Shown one piece after another: positions 55,333 through 63,646 of a stretch of DNA of 64,000 bases. The stretch lies in the NCBI RefSeq assembly GCF_001955535.1, contig NZ_MPVN01000001.1, positions 1,922,001 through 1,986,000 on the forward strand, given 5' to 3'. The DNA is from Paenibacillus sp. FSL H7-0326. GTDB lineage: Bacteria > Bacillota > Bacilli > Paenibacillales > Paenibacillaceae. Each line of letters starts with the position of its first letter. The first letter of the stretch is position 1. The translations under genes and the position numbers were made by a program. The notes under the pieces were generated by a model. The model was not told the origin of the DNA and searched no databases. It saw only the letters and a list, made by a program, of their open reading frames with translations.

Positions 55333-56652
55333 TCATCCTTTCTTGCTGAACACCTTAGCGACCAGCCACTGCACTACAAAAGCGAAGAGGAAGCCGTCAA
55401 GTGCAGGAACCTGCGTAAGCTGGAATAGGCCGAGCCCGTCCGGCGCTGCTGTCGTCATGTATGCAAACAGGCTGGATACGGCCCATACAATGAGTGATCG
55501 CACCATCCAATTCTTGTTCTTATCCAGACCCTCAAACGTAAATTTTGATCTGTCCACGAGTAAATATTCCGCTGTGTAAATACCGCCGATCGGGGCGATC
55601 AGCATCGTAATCAAAGTGAGAAACGAGAGAAAGCTGTCATAAATGCCGAACACCCCGAGCAGGGTTGCAACCAGACCTGCCACAATGGTAATAACGAATT
55701 TGGGTACTTTGGAGAACACAACCGAGAATCCAAGCGAAGCCGAATACAGGTTGTTCGTGTTCGTCGTCCACTGGGCCAGTGTCAGCACAATAATGGCGGG
55801 AAGTCCAAGACCGATCGTAAGGAATATCCCTGTAAGATCACTTGAATCCATCACTCGGGAGAGGAAGATTGCAATGACGGTCATGAAGCTGTTCCCTACA
55901 AAAAAACCGACAAATGCGGCCATTATCGCATGCTTTGGCGTTCTTGCCCAGCGCGCAATATCCGGTGAGAGCACCGTTCCCAGCATAAATATACCGATAA
56001 CGAGTGAGATCGCTGTACCCATAGGTATTGGCTGTGCGCTGATCGGCGCCCAGATGGCAGTTGTTCCATTCATATGAAACGCCATATACAAGGCAATTAA
56101 AATAAAAATCACCAGCAGTGGCACGGACCACACGCTGAGCTTCTCAATCGCACGGTAGCCCCAGATCGCCGTAGACATCATCAGCATGCCGCCGATGAAG
56201 GACAACAGGCCAAGTGACAGGTTGACTCCCCATATTTCATGAAGTGCTGTTTGCATATTGCTGGCAAAAAATCCGGTCTGAACACCAAACCAGCCGAGCG
56301 AGGAAATACCAAGCACTACAGATATAATCCGTGCTCCCCTATTTCCAAACAAGAACCGGCTTATCATGGCTGTGGAGAGCCCCGTCTTTGCCCCTACATA
56401 AGCACACAGCGCGCCGATGAGACCCAAAATTAAGGACCCTATAAAGGTTGCGGTCAGCGAGCTGGACAATTTCATCCCTGCTCCGAGCTCTGCACCTAGA
56501 AACATAGCAGACAGGTCGATTCCAATCGCAATCCATACGAAGGCCATGGTCAGCCATTTCTTACGCAGATGCTGCGGCACCGGCTCCCGTTCAAAGTCTT
56601 CTAATATTTTTGCTTCGTTGCTGTTCTCAATTACGCTTTTTGCCTCATTCAT
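55333..56652 (-). CDS. NCS1-family permease (cytosine/allantoin/hydantoin-like)
   Basis: Imports a nucleobase-like or hydantoin-like ring compound with a cation. The 439-residue protein has about twelve membrane segments and NCS1 landmarks: AMFLGAELGAGMKLS, GLIGALCAYVGAKTGLSTAMISRFLFG, WFGVQTGFFA. GGGGGA lies seven bases before the ATG. It follows the TetR gene by 29 bases and precedes the DUF917 and HyuA-like genes, so it likely brings in their substrate. Confidence 0.87.
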   Translation of the reverse strand: MNEAKSVIENSNEAKILEDFEREPVPQHLRKKWLTMAFVWIAIGIDLSAMFLGAELGAGMKLSSSLTATFIGSLILGLIGALCAYVGAKTGLSTAMISRFLFGNRGARIISVVLGISSLGWFGVQTGFFASNMQTALHEIWGVNLSLGLLSFIGGMLMMSTAIWGYRAIEKLSVWSVPLLVIFILIALYMAFHMNGTTAIWAPISAQPIPMGTAISLVIGIFMLGTVLSPDIARWARTPKHAIMAAFVGFFVGNSFMTVIAIFLSRVMDSSDLTGIFLTIGLGLPAIIVLTLAQWTTNTNNLYSASLGFSVVFSKVPKFVITIVAGLVATLLGVFGIYDSFLSFLTLITMLIAPIGGIYTAEYLLVDRSKFTFEGLDKNKNWMVRSLIVWAVSSLFAYMTTAAPDGLGLFQLTQVPALDGFLFAFVVQWLVAKVFSKKG

Positions 56653-56681
56653 GTCAAGATCCCCCTTGGTTGAACCGGCTC

Positions 56682-57281
56682 TTAAGTTGTCGTCACGTAC
56701 TCTGCACTTCTCCAGAACACGTCAAAGGCATGTTCCAGCTTACGTTCAAAAACTTCCTTGGAGCCGTAATAGAAATACTGCATAGCAAGTCCGTCCATCA
56801 AAGTTAAGAAAGCATCCACCAGCGGCTGTATCTTCTGATCCGGAATGAGATTCTCCTCCATACCCTGTACCATAATGCTCTCCAGTACCTGAGTTAGCAG
56901 CTGATCTGAGTCCGCAAATGCCGCCTCCACTTCCTGTTTGAGAAATAAAGGAGGAAACAGGAGTGTCCGAATGACGAATAGATTGGTTTCCGTGCTCTCC
57001 ACGTAGAACTCATACTGTCTTGCAAGTACGTTACGAAGGGTGGTCTTGGCATCCGCCCGTACCTTCGAAGTATGCAGTTCCTGAATAAACTGGTTATATG
57101 CTTGCATAGCCTCCTTAAAGGCCGAGATGAACAGATCCTCTTTATTGGCATAAAAAGCATAAATGGCCGGTGTTTTCACTCCGACTGCCTTTGCGATTTC
57201 AGATAGTGCTGTTCCGTCGTAGCCCTTCTCTCCGAACAGCCTGATGGCGGTATCTCTCAACTTATTTCTGGTCGTCAACAA
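56682..57281 (-). CDS. TetR-family transcriptional regulator
   Basis: A repressor of about 199 residues. The N-terminal helix-turn-helix reads LRDTAIRLFGEKGYDGTALSEIAKAVGVKTPAIYAFYANKEDLF. The C-terminal ligand domain is all helical. TTG at 57281 is the better start because AGGA lies seven bases upstream; GTG at 57287 is too close to it. It heads the permease/DUF917/HyuA operon and has a perfect palindrome on its promoter, so it should repress the whole operon and itself. Confidence 0.87.
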   Translation of the reverse strand: MLTTRNKLRDTAIRLFGEKGYDGTALSEIAKAVGVKTPAIYAFYANKEDLFISAFKEAMQAYNQFIQELHTSKVRADAKTTLRNVLARQYEFYVESTETNLFVIRTLLFPPLFLKQEVEAAFADSDQLLTQVLESIMVQGMEENLIPDQKIQPLVDAFLTLMDGLAMQYFYYGSKEVFERKLEHAFDVFWRSAEYVTTT

Positions 57282-57296
57282 TGTCACATCCTAGTT

Positions 57297-57347
57297 TTAA
57301 TTAACGTTAATTAAGTGAATTATACGTCTACGTGTATAAAAATACAA
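57297..57347 (-). promoter_or_regulatory. TetR-operon promoter and 18-bp palindromic operator
   Basis: Minus strand: -35 TTGTAT (57342-57347), 17-base spacer, -10 TATAAT (57319-57324). TTAATTAACGTTAATTAA at 57297-57314 is a perfect 18-bp palindrome over the expected transcription start. Confidence 0.8.
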
Positions 57348-57521
57348 CAGGTATTATTTTTATTGTATTCTCTATACCCCTTTGCGCATTTTACGTCCCA
57401 ATCCTTATATTGAAGTGTTAAATCTCGAAGAAATTTGAATTTCAATTAAAAATAACGGTAATATTAGCCCTAGCAAGACATGATGCTTAATATGAAATGA
57501 ATGAAGAAAGAAGGAGATAAC

Positions 57522-58469
57522 ATGAAGGGTTGGGAATTTACGACGACAAATGTGCCGCTAAAATTGGTAGAGAAGCCAGATCCCGTAGCAACTGAGGGCC
57601 GCGTTGTTATTGAAGTTAAGGCAGCGGGTCTATGTCACTCCGATGTGGGTGCATTACGTGATGAGAAGTGGCTTAATATCATTGAAAAGAAACCCATCAT
57701 TATGGGCCATGAAGTGGCAGGCATTATCACTGAGGTTGGTGAAGGGGTTACGGATTTCAAGGTGGGTGATCGCGTCGGCGTCTGTCCAGTGAGTCTTGTA
57801 GGCATGGGTCCTGGATACGGATATGACGGCGGTTATGCAGATAAAGTATCCGCACCGGCAATTGACCTTGTTCCTATTCCTGACGGAGTAACCTTTGCAC
57901 AAGCAGCGGCAGGAACCGACGCTGGCATGACATCCTATCATGCGATGTTTAAACGTGGCGGAGCGAAGCCAGGCATGAAAGTAGCTGTGATCGGGATCGG
58001 CGGACTTGGACAGATTGCAGCACGTGCAGCTGTTGTAGCCGGCATTGAGGTACATGCCGTAGATGTAAGTCCTAAAGCACGTGAATTGGCTGAATCCATC
58101 GGCGTGAAGGCCGTTTATCAGGATATTAAAGAGCTGGCTGACATTGCTCCTGATTTAATCGTAGACTACGCTGGTTTCGGCACAACTACAGCTGGAGCCA
58201 TTGATGTGGTAGCCCCTGGTGGCACCGTTGTTCTTGTCGGTATGGGCAAACTGGAATCCACGATTAACACGGACCCATTGATTCTGAAAGCAGCGAGCCT
58301 ATTAGGCAGCGTGGGCGGCGATAAGTATGATATTGCTGAAGTGTATAAGCTGATGGCATCTGGAGACATATCTCCTGCAATTACCGAAATTACCTTTGAT
58401 GAGATTGGCGAAGGACTCGGCCGTCTGGAACGTCATGAAGTAACAGGGCGTCTCGTTGCCATTATGTAA
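57522..58469 (+). CDS. Zinc-type alcohol dehydrogenase, lacking the structural-zinc loop
   Basis: A 315-residue medium-chain dehydrogenase. The catalytic-zinc residues are present: GLCHSDVGAL and MGHEVAGIITEVGEGV, and the nucleotide fold GIGGLGQIAARAA follows. The four-Cys structural-zinc loop normally found after GDRVGV is missing and replaced by a short Gly-rich stretch (CPVSLVGMGPGYGYDGGYAD), which explains the reduced length. AAGGAG lies five bases before the ATG at 57522. Divergent from the TetR operon. Substrate unknown. Confidence 0.87.
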   Translation: MKGWEFTTTNVPLKLVEKPDPVATEGRVVIEVKAAGLCHSDVGALRDEKWLNIIEKKPIIMGHEVAGIITEVGEGVTDFKVGDRVGVCPVSLVGMGPGYGYDGGYADKVSAPAIDLVPIPDGVTFAQAAAGTDAGMTSYHAMFKRGGAKPGMKVAVIGIGGLGQIAARAAVVAGIEVHAVDVSPKARELAESIGVKAVYQDIKELADIAPDLIVDYAGFGTTTAGAIDVVAPGGTVVLVGMGKLESTINTDPLILKAASLLGSVGGDKYDIAEVYKLMASGDISPAITEITFDEIGEGLGRLERHEVTGRLVAIM

Positions 58470-58480
58470 TAGTCAATATA

Positions 58481-58519
58481 TAAATAGGCCTCCAAGCGTA
58501 AGGCTGAGAGGTCTATTTA
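58481..58519 (+). terminator. Terminator after the alcohol dehydrogenase gene
   Basis: TAAATAGGCCTC pairs with GAGAGGTCTATTTA (one wobble and one mismatch), followed by TATTGATATT. It may act on both strands between convergent genes. Confidence 0.7.
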
Positions 58520-58560
58520 TATTGATATTGATATCTCATTTTCATCGGCTGGCTATAAGC

Positions 58561-60138
58561 CTATCCCCCTTTAAGTGAAGCACTCCGATATTCGGAAGGT
58601 GACATGCCAACCATCTTCTTGAAGACACGGCTGAAGTAATTCGGGTCCCTGTATCCGATCCTCTGACTAATATCCTTCAAAATATGGCGGGGATCACTGA
58701 GCAGCTCCCGAGCTCTTTCGATTCGAATTCCTGTCAAATAATCAATGAAGGTTATACCGCATCTCTCATGAAAAATCTTACTGAAATAATGAGGATTCAG
58801 TCCCGCATAATCAGCAACTTCCTCCAGTGACAGCTCCGTTCCGTAGTGTTCAGCAATATATACCTTTGCTTTTTCGATACTGCCTCTGTATTCATCCGCA
58901 TACCATGTGTCCAGTGCATCCAGCACAAGATCCAATTGAAATAGAGCATGCCTGCGTATATCTTCGGCGTCATTCAGATCGTGAAATCCACCAAGCTTAG
59001 GAAGAGATATCCCCTTCTCCTTCAACTTGCTCAGCATTTGAGCAAACAGCTTGTTCAGATCATGCTGAACCCTTGCCGCCTGATATCTTGTCATCTCAAG
59101 CAGCTCGTTCATGTACTGGGAAAACACGACCCTTGCCTCCTCCACGTTCCCGCGTCCCACCATAAGCAGCAGCCGCTGCTCACAAGCATGAGGATAAGGG
59201 TATGATTCCTCCGTCCCAGCGGGCAGATCCTCATAGAAACAGCTGCAGAAGGCACGCGGTTCACCAGATGCGAGCACAGCCTCTTGATAAGATCTCATCC
59301 AGCCTGCCCTGCTGAGCCTCAGCATTCCGATTCCTGCCGTCATCCCGCTTGAAGGAAACATACGCTGCGCTTCCTGCAGCAGGCTTCTCGTTAGATGAGC
59401 TGCTCTTGCACGAACAGAGAGGCCGCTTCCATTATTCATCCGATCAGGAAACATCAGCAGCGGAAGATGCTGTCCGATGAACGGTCCTGCAAGACAGAAG
59501 CCATATGCCGACGTGCGTTTACGTATCCAATCCTGAATTTGAAATAAACCTTCCTGCCCCTGCTCCTGATTCAAAACAACCCTCAGTACACAGGCATATC
59601 CGGCTGAATCTGCTGAAATACCTGCTTCTTGCTGCCAACTCATAAGTTCTACACCGAGCGTTCGTGATTGACAGATGGAGGATACCCAATCGGTTTCGAG
59701 CAGTGCCTTTGTCTGTTCCGCCTGATGTCTTAGCGCATTGATGTGTGAAAGCTCTCGTCTGTCTTCATCAATATCCTTCATCACCGCTTGAATTGCGCTC
59801 ACAATTTGATCTTTCTTACAAGGCTTTAGCAGGTATTCCTTCACCCCGTACTTCATCACGCTCCGCGCATACTCAAATTCATCAAATGCCGAAACCATGA
59901 TCACCTTGGTGTTAGGCAGACTGCTGTACAGAACGGATACAGCTTCAATACCATCTGTCCCTGGCATTTTAATGTCCATCGTAACCAGATCAGGCAGCAG
60001 CCTTTCCGCCATCTCGATGGCCATTCTCCCATTCTCCGCTTCGCCCACGACCTCAACATCGGGCAGATTTCTCTCTACTATCATTCGGAGAGCACTGCGT
60101 TCAATCAGTTCGTCATCCACGATAAGCATCTTAAACAT
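58561..60138 (-). CDS. Response regulator, YesN-like, AraC output domain
   Basis: A 525-residue regulator. The receiver domain has acidic Asp8/Asp9, phosphoacceptor near Asp55 in LVTMDIKMPGTDG, and the conserved Lys in YLLKPCKK. A long helical middle is followed by two AraC-type helix-turn-helix motifs in the last 100 residues (LSLEEVADYAGLNPHYFSKIFHERCG; DISQRIGYRDPNYFSRVFKKMVGMSPSEYR). It overlaps the end of the kinase gene by eight bases. Likely target: the sugar ABC permease operon upstream. Confidence 0.92.
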   Translation of the reverse strand: MFKMLIVDDELIERSALRMIVERNLPDVEVVGEAENGRMAIEMAERLLPDLVTMDIKMPGTDGIEAVSVLYSSLPNTKVIMVSAFDEFEYARSVMKYGVKEYLLKPCKKDQIVSAIQAVMKDIDEDRRELSHINALRHQAEQTKALLETDWVSSICQSRTLGVELMSWQQEAGISADSAGYACVLRVVLNQEQGQEGLFQIQDWIRKRTSAYGFCLAGPFIGQHLPLLMFPDRMNNGSGLSVRARAAHLTRSLLQEAQRMFPSSGMTAGIGMLRLSRAGWMRSYQEAVLASGEPRAFCSCFYEDLPAGTEESYPYPHACEQRLLLMVGRGNVEEARVVFSQYMNELLEMTRYQAARVQHDLNKLFAQMLSKLKEKGISLPKLGGFHDLNDAEDIRRHALFQLDLVLDALDTWYADEYRGSIEKAKVYIAEHYGTELSLEEVADYAGLNPHYFSKIFHERCGITFIDYLTGIRIERARELLSDPRHILKDISQRIGYRDPNYFSRVFKKMVGMSPSEYRSASLKGG

Positions 60139-61663
60139 AGGCGGCTTTCTCCTCCTTCGTGCAGGGCAGCTTCAATCGAATAATCGTCCCCTGTCCCGGG
60201 GACGATTCAATATCCATGATGTCTTCACGCTGGTAGTACAGCCTGAGACGCTTCAGCACATTTGTAAGTCCAATACCGTTTGCAGAAGGCGGCGAGGGTA
60301 CGTTCTCCGTCCACCGCTGCTCTTCCCTTCCTGCACTATATCCTTCAGTCGTTTCATGCCCAAGGGTTACTGCGGTTGTTCCATCAGGGGGCACAGATTG
60401 TCTGAGCAGCTTCGATATTTGTTCTTCTTTCATACCTATACCATTATCACGAATTTCAACAATGACAAGGTCATCCTGTCTATAGATATGCAGTGACAGC
60501 TCACCACCATCCTCATAAGACTCAATTCCATGCACAAAGCTGTTTTCGATGAGCGGCTGAATGGTCAGTGAAGGTACTACATAGCTAAGACAGGACTCAT
60601 CAATCGTCTCGGAGAAGCGAATCCGCTCACCGAATCGCATTTGTTGAATGTAAAAATACTCCCTTACAATGGCGATCTCGTCCCGCAGCACAACGTCGTT
60701 ATGCATTTTCTTCAAGTTATACCTCAGCAGCGCCGAAATAGAGTCCACCAGATCACTTGTCTTCTCTGCCCCTTCTACATAGGCCATTTTGGATACCATA
60801 TTGAGCGTATTGAACAGAAAGTGAGGGTTGATCTGATTTTGCAGACTCCGAATCTCCATTTTCTTGACAAGGGCATCCAGCTCTGATTTCTGCTTCATTT
60901 CTGCCACGAGCTGGCGGATATTCGCACACATTCCATTAAACGTCTCCGCCAGAAACTGCAGCTCATCCCGGCTGTTCACCTTCACTTCGCTTACCGCCAG
61001 ATTCCCGCGCGAGATTTGCCTTGCTGCCGCCGATAACCGGCGAATGGGATTCGTTATCCCTTCCGAGAACCAGAACGTAAACAGGGTGCATAATAGGGCA
61101 GCAGCCAAAAAAGCATACACGGCCATATTTTGCAGATGCTCATTCTTCGCGTTCATCAGGTCATAAAAGGTCTGGTAATTGGACAGCTCGCTGTTAATCA
61201 GCTTCAGCGTCGTATCCTGGATGAACCCGGCAGTCCGATCTGTTTGTGTCATTCGTTCATAGTAAGCCGCCAGATCAGTACCTCTTGCCTGATCGATGGT
61301 CTGTCTGCCCTGTTCTAAAAAGCTCGAGATCATATTGCTGTAATTCTTAACGAGCACGTAATTCATGTCATTTTCAATTTCGGGCAGTATTGTGGAGTTC
61401 AGCTGCCCCAGCTCATCTGCCTGGCGTTCATAATTCTCAAGCAGCTCAGGGTCAGAAGCAGAGCTTTGAACAAAAGCCTGAATGGAGCCGCTGACCTGCA
61501 CCGTACGCTGATTGATTTCGTTGAGCAGAAAAAAGCGTTTCAATATCTGGTCATACTGAGTGAGAGAGTTGCTGTTATTTTGATACAAATACAAGGCAAG
61601 GGCGGAAATAAGAACGATCAGCACGGTGAAGAACAGCATCAGCTTTGTTTTGATGTGGATCAT
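60131..61663 (-). CDS. Sensor histidine kinase, YesM-like
   Basis: A 510-residue membrane kinase of the LytS/YesM type. Two membrane segments (about 7-29 and 185-205) enclose an extracellular helical domain; a HAMP domain follows (RRLSAAARQISRG), then the His_kinase domain with phosphoacceptor in NQINPHFLFNTLN and a HATPase_c domain (RDNGIGM, NGIGLTNVLKRL). Its ATG overlaps the stop of the binding-protein gene as ATGA. It should phosphorylate the YesN-like regulator encoded next. Confidence 0.93.
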   Translation of the reverse strand: MIHIKTKLMLFFTVLIVLISALALYLYQNNSNSLTQYDQILKRFFLLNEINQRTVQVSGSIQAFVQSSASDPELLENYERQADELGQLNSTILPEIENDMNYVLVKNYSNMISSFLEQGRQTIDQARGTDLAAYYERMTQTDRTAGFIQDTTLKLINSELSNYQTFYDLMNAKNEHLQNMAVYAFLAAALLCTLFTFWFSEGITNPIRRLSAAARQISRGNLAVSEVKVNSRDELQFLAETFNGMCANIRQLVAEMKQKSELDALVKKMEIRSLQNQINPHFLFNTLNMVSKMAYVEGAEKTSDLVDSISALLRYNLKKMHNDVVLRDEIAIVREYFYIQQMRFGERIRFSETIDESCLSYVVPSLTIQPLIENSFVHGIESYEDGGELSLHIYRQDDLVIVEIRDNGIGMKEEQISKLLRQSVPPDGTTAVTLGHETTEGYSAGREEQRWTENVPSPPSANGIGLTNVLKRLRLYYQREDIMDIESSPGQGTIIRLKLPCTKEEKAAYV

Positions 61664-62679
61664 AGACCTCCGTCCCCTCCCTTGTACATCGGCAGATCGT
61701 CCTTTCGAATAATGCGGGCATCCGTGTTATACACACTGACAATCCGCTTGCCGCCAAGATAATCCAGCATCAGCTCCACGCCCTCCGCTCCCATTTGATA
61801 GGGCTTCTGTACAATGGATGCAGTAACAATGCCCTGGTTAATGAGCTCTATCGTTTCCGGAAGGTCATCAAATCCGAATACTCGAATATTCATTTGCTCG
61901 CTGGCTTGGGAATCCTGACTCCTGTCACTGAGCATTTGAGCGATCCCCATCGCATCCAGGGCACTGGTACCAAAAAAAGTATCCAGCGCTTCATGCTCCC
62001 TGGACATCGTATAAGCGGCGGACGCGGAACCGATCCGGTCGATATTCGATTCTTTCATGTCGAGGATACGAATGCCATCCTCCCGCTTCACCGCATCCAG
62101 AAATCCACGGACACGATCTTTTAGATTAGCCGCATGGAAGCTTCCGGTTACGATGCCGACGTTCGCATTACCGCCAGTATCCTGAATCAGTGCTTTTCCA
62201 GCCATGAACCCTGCTGCGTAATTATCAGTCCCCACATAAGCAAGACGACGGCTGTCCGGGGCATCGGAATCAATGGTGATCACCGGAATCCCCATATCCA
62301 TGGCCTGACTTACAATGGAAATAAACTGCTCATCATCAAGCCCTTGGGTCAGGATGCCGTCGATTTTGGAGGCTACCGCCATTTCAATCAGTCGGATCTG
62401 CTCACTGACGCTGGCTTCCACAGGACCAATATATTCAAGTGTGGCGTTGTTTTGCTCTGCTGCACTTCTTGCGCCATGCTCAATCAGGCGCCAATAGGGA
62501 TTATCGAGCTCCTGCGAAATCAGAACCAGATGGACCTCAGGATCATGTGAATGAGTGATGGAAGACATGCCGGACTCATAGTGAAGCGCTTTCAATAGAT
62601 GGAACAAAGATATCGACACCGTCAATAGAAGCAGCAAGACAATCAGTATATAATGCGGCCGTATCCGTGGCTTGAACAA
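61660..62679 (-). CDS. Membrane-anchored periplasmic-binding-protein-like sensor component
   Basis: A 339-residue protein with an N-terminal membrane anchor (YILIVLLLLLTVSISLF, no lipobox Cys) and a type 1 periplasmic-binding domain of the ribose/galactose-binding kind: LISQELDNPYWRLIEHGA, GILTQGLD, PVITIDSDAPDSRRLAYVGTDNY, FGFDDLPETIELI. Coupled to the YesM kinase, it probably detects a sugar and passes the signal to the kinase, rather than feeding a transporter. The start is TTG with GAGGGGGG upstream. Confidence 0.87.
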   Translation of the reverse strand: MFKPRIRPHYILIVLLLLLTVSISLFHLLKALHYESGMSSITHSHDPEVHLVLISQELDNPYWRLIEHGARSAAEQNNATLEYIGPVEASVSEQIRLIEMAVASKIDGILTQGLDDEQFISIVSQAMDMGIPVITIDSDAPDSRRLAYVGTDNYAAGFMAGKALIQDTGGNANVGIVTGSFHAANLKDRVRGFLDAVKREDGIRILDMKESNIDRIGSASAAYTMSREHEALDTFFGTSALDAMGIAQMLSDRSQDSQASEQMNIRVFGFDDLPETIELINQGIVTASIVQKPYQMGAEGVELMLDYLGGKRIVSVYNTDARIIRKDDLPMYKGGDGGL

Positions 62680-62725
62680 GCGGGAGCCCCCCTCTTAACC
62701 TGGCTAGGTATGGAATGATAAATGT

Positions 62726-62767
62726 AAAAAAGCCCTTATAGAGAGCCGGTTTGAGGCGGCTCCCTAT
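62726..62767 (-). terminator. Terminator between the ABC permease genes and the sensor operon
   Basis: ATAGGGAGCCG pairs with CGGCTCTCTAT (62738-62767); on the minus strand AAGGGCTTTTTT follows. It lies about 55 bases after the permease stop at 62822. Readthrough into the sensor operon is possible. Confidence 0.75.
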
Positions 62768-62821
62768 GCTGAGCTTAATCATTTCCATCACAAATCGCAA
62801 TCCTTGTTTTATATGAGCAAA

Positions 62822-63643
62822 CTAACCTTTGACAGAACCAGCAAGCAGTCCCCTGATAAAATATCTTCCGAGCAAAATATAGACGATCAGCGTCGGCAAT
62901 GCCGCCAGAACCGCTCCTGCCATCTGTACATTCCAGTGGACAACCTGACTACCGGACAGATTCTGCAGTGCCACCATGATCGGCTGCTGGCTCTGCGTCG
63001 TCAGTGTGACCGCAAACAGGAACTCATTCCAGATGTTCGTAAACTGCCAGATGCCGACGACGACAAAGCTCGTCACTGACAGAGGAAGAATAATATGCCT
63101 GTAAATACCGAGGAACCCCGTCCCGTCGATCTGTGCCGATTCTATAATTTCATTCGGGATACTTACATAGAAGTTGCGGAAGATCAGCGTGGATATAGGC
63201 AGACCATATATGACATGCACCAATATGAGTCCTGGCAGTGTATTGTACAGCTGAATCTGCTGCATGAATTGAATGAGCGGAATCAGAATGCTCTGGTAAG
63301 GAATAAACATGCCGAACAGAATCAGCGTAAAGATCATTTCCGAGCCTTTGAACCGCCATTTGGCGAATACATAACCGTTCAGCGACCCAAGAAGAGCGGA
63401 CAGTATCGTTGCCGGAATGACGAGCAGCATACTGTTCCACAAATGCGGAGCCAGTCTTTCAAAAGCTTGGCTGTAGCCGGACAAGTCGATTCTTTTGGGA
63501 AAAGACCACATTTGATTCAGTGTGATCGCATCAATGGATTTAAAGCTGGTGATAAGTACGACATAAACCGGAACCAGAAACAGGACGGCAAACACAGCGA
63601 GCAGCGCATATACGAAAAAGCGGGAAAGTCTTCTCTGTGCCAC
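62822..63643 (-). CDS. Carbohydrate ABC transporter permease, MalG-like (CUT1)
   Basis: A 273-residue membrane protein with about six segments. The EAA loop is seen as EIIESAQIDGTGFLGIYRHIILPLS. It begins MAQRRLSRFFVYALLAV from a GTG start, with AAAGGGGGA seven bases upstream, three bases after the stop of the partner permease. The sugar is unknown; Paenibacillus systems of this type often carry plant oligosaccharides and are governed by a YesM/YesN pair as found next door. Confidence 0.9.
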   Translation of the reverse strand: MAQRRLSRFFVYALLAVFAVLFLVPVYVVLITSFKSIDAITLNQMWSFPKRIDLSGYSQAFERLAPHLWNSMLLVIPATILSALLGSLNGYVFAKWRFKGSEMIFTLILFGMFIPYQSILIPLIQFMQQIQLYNTLPGLILVHVIYGLPISTLIFRNFYVSIPNEIIESAQIDGTGFLGIYRHIILPLSVTSFVVVGIWQFTNIWNEFLFAVTLTTQSQQPIMVALQNLSGSQVVHWNVQMAGAVLAALPTLIVYILLGRYFIRGLLAGSVKG

Positions 63644-63646
63644 GCT

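Noticed and set aside
62576..62800. 74-codon minus-strand open frame between the permease and sensor genes
   Set aside because: It runs through the terminator hairpin and into the binding-protein gene in another frame, with no ribosome site.
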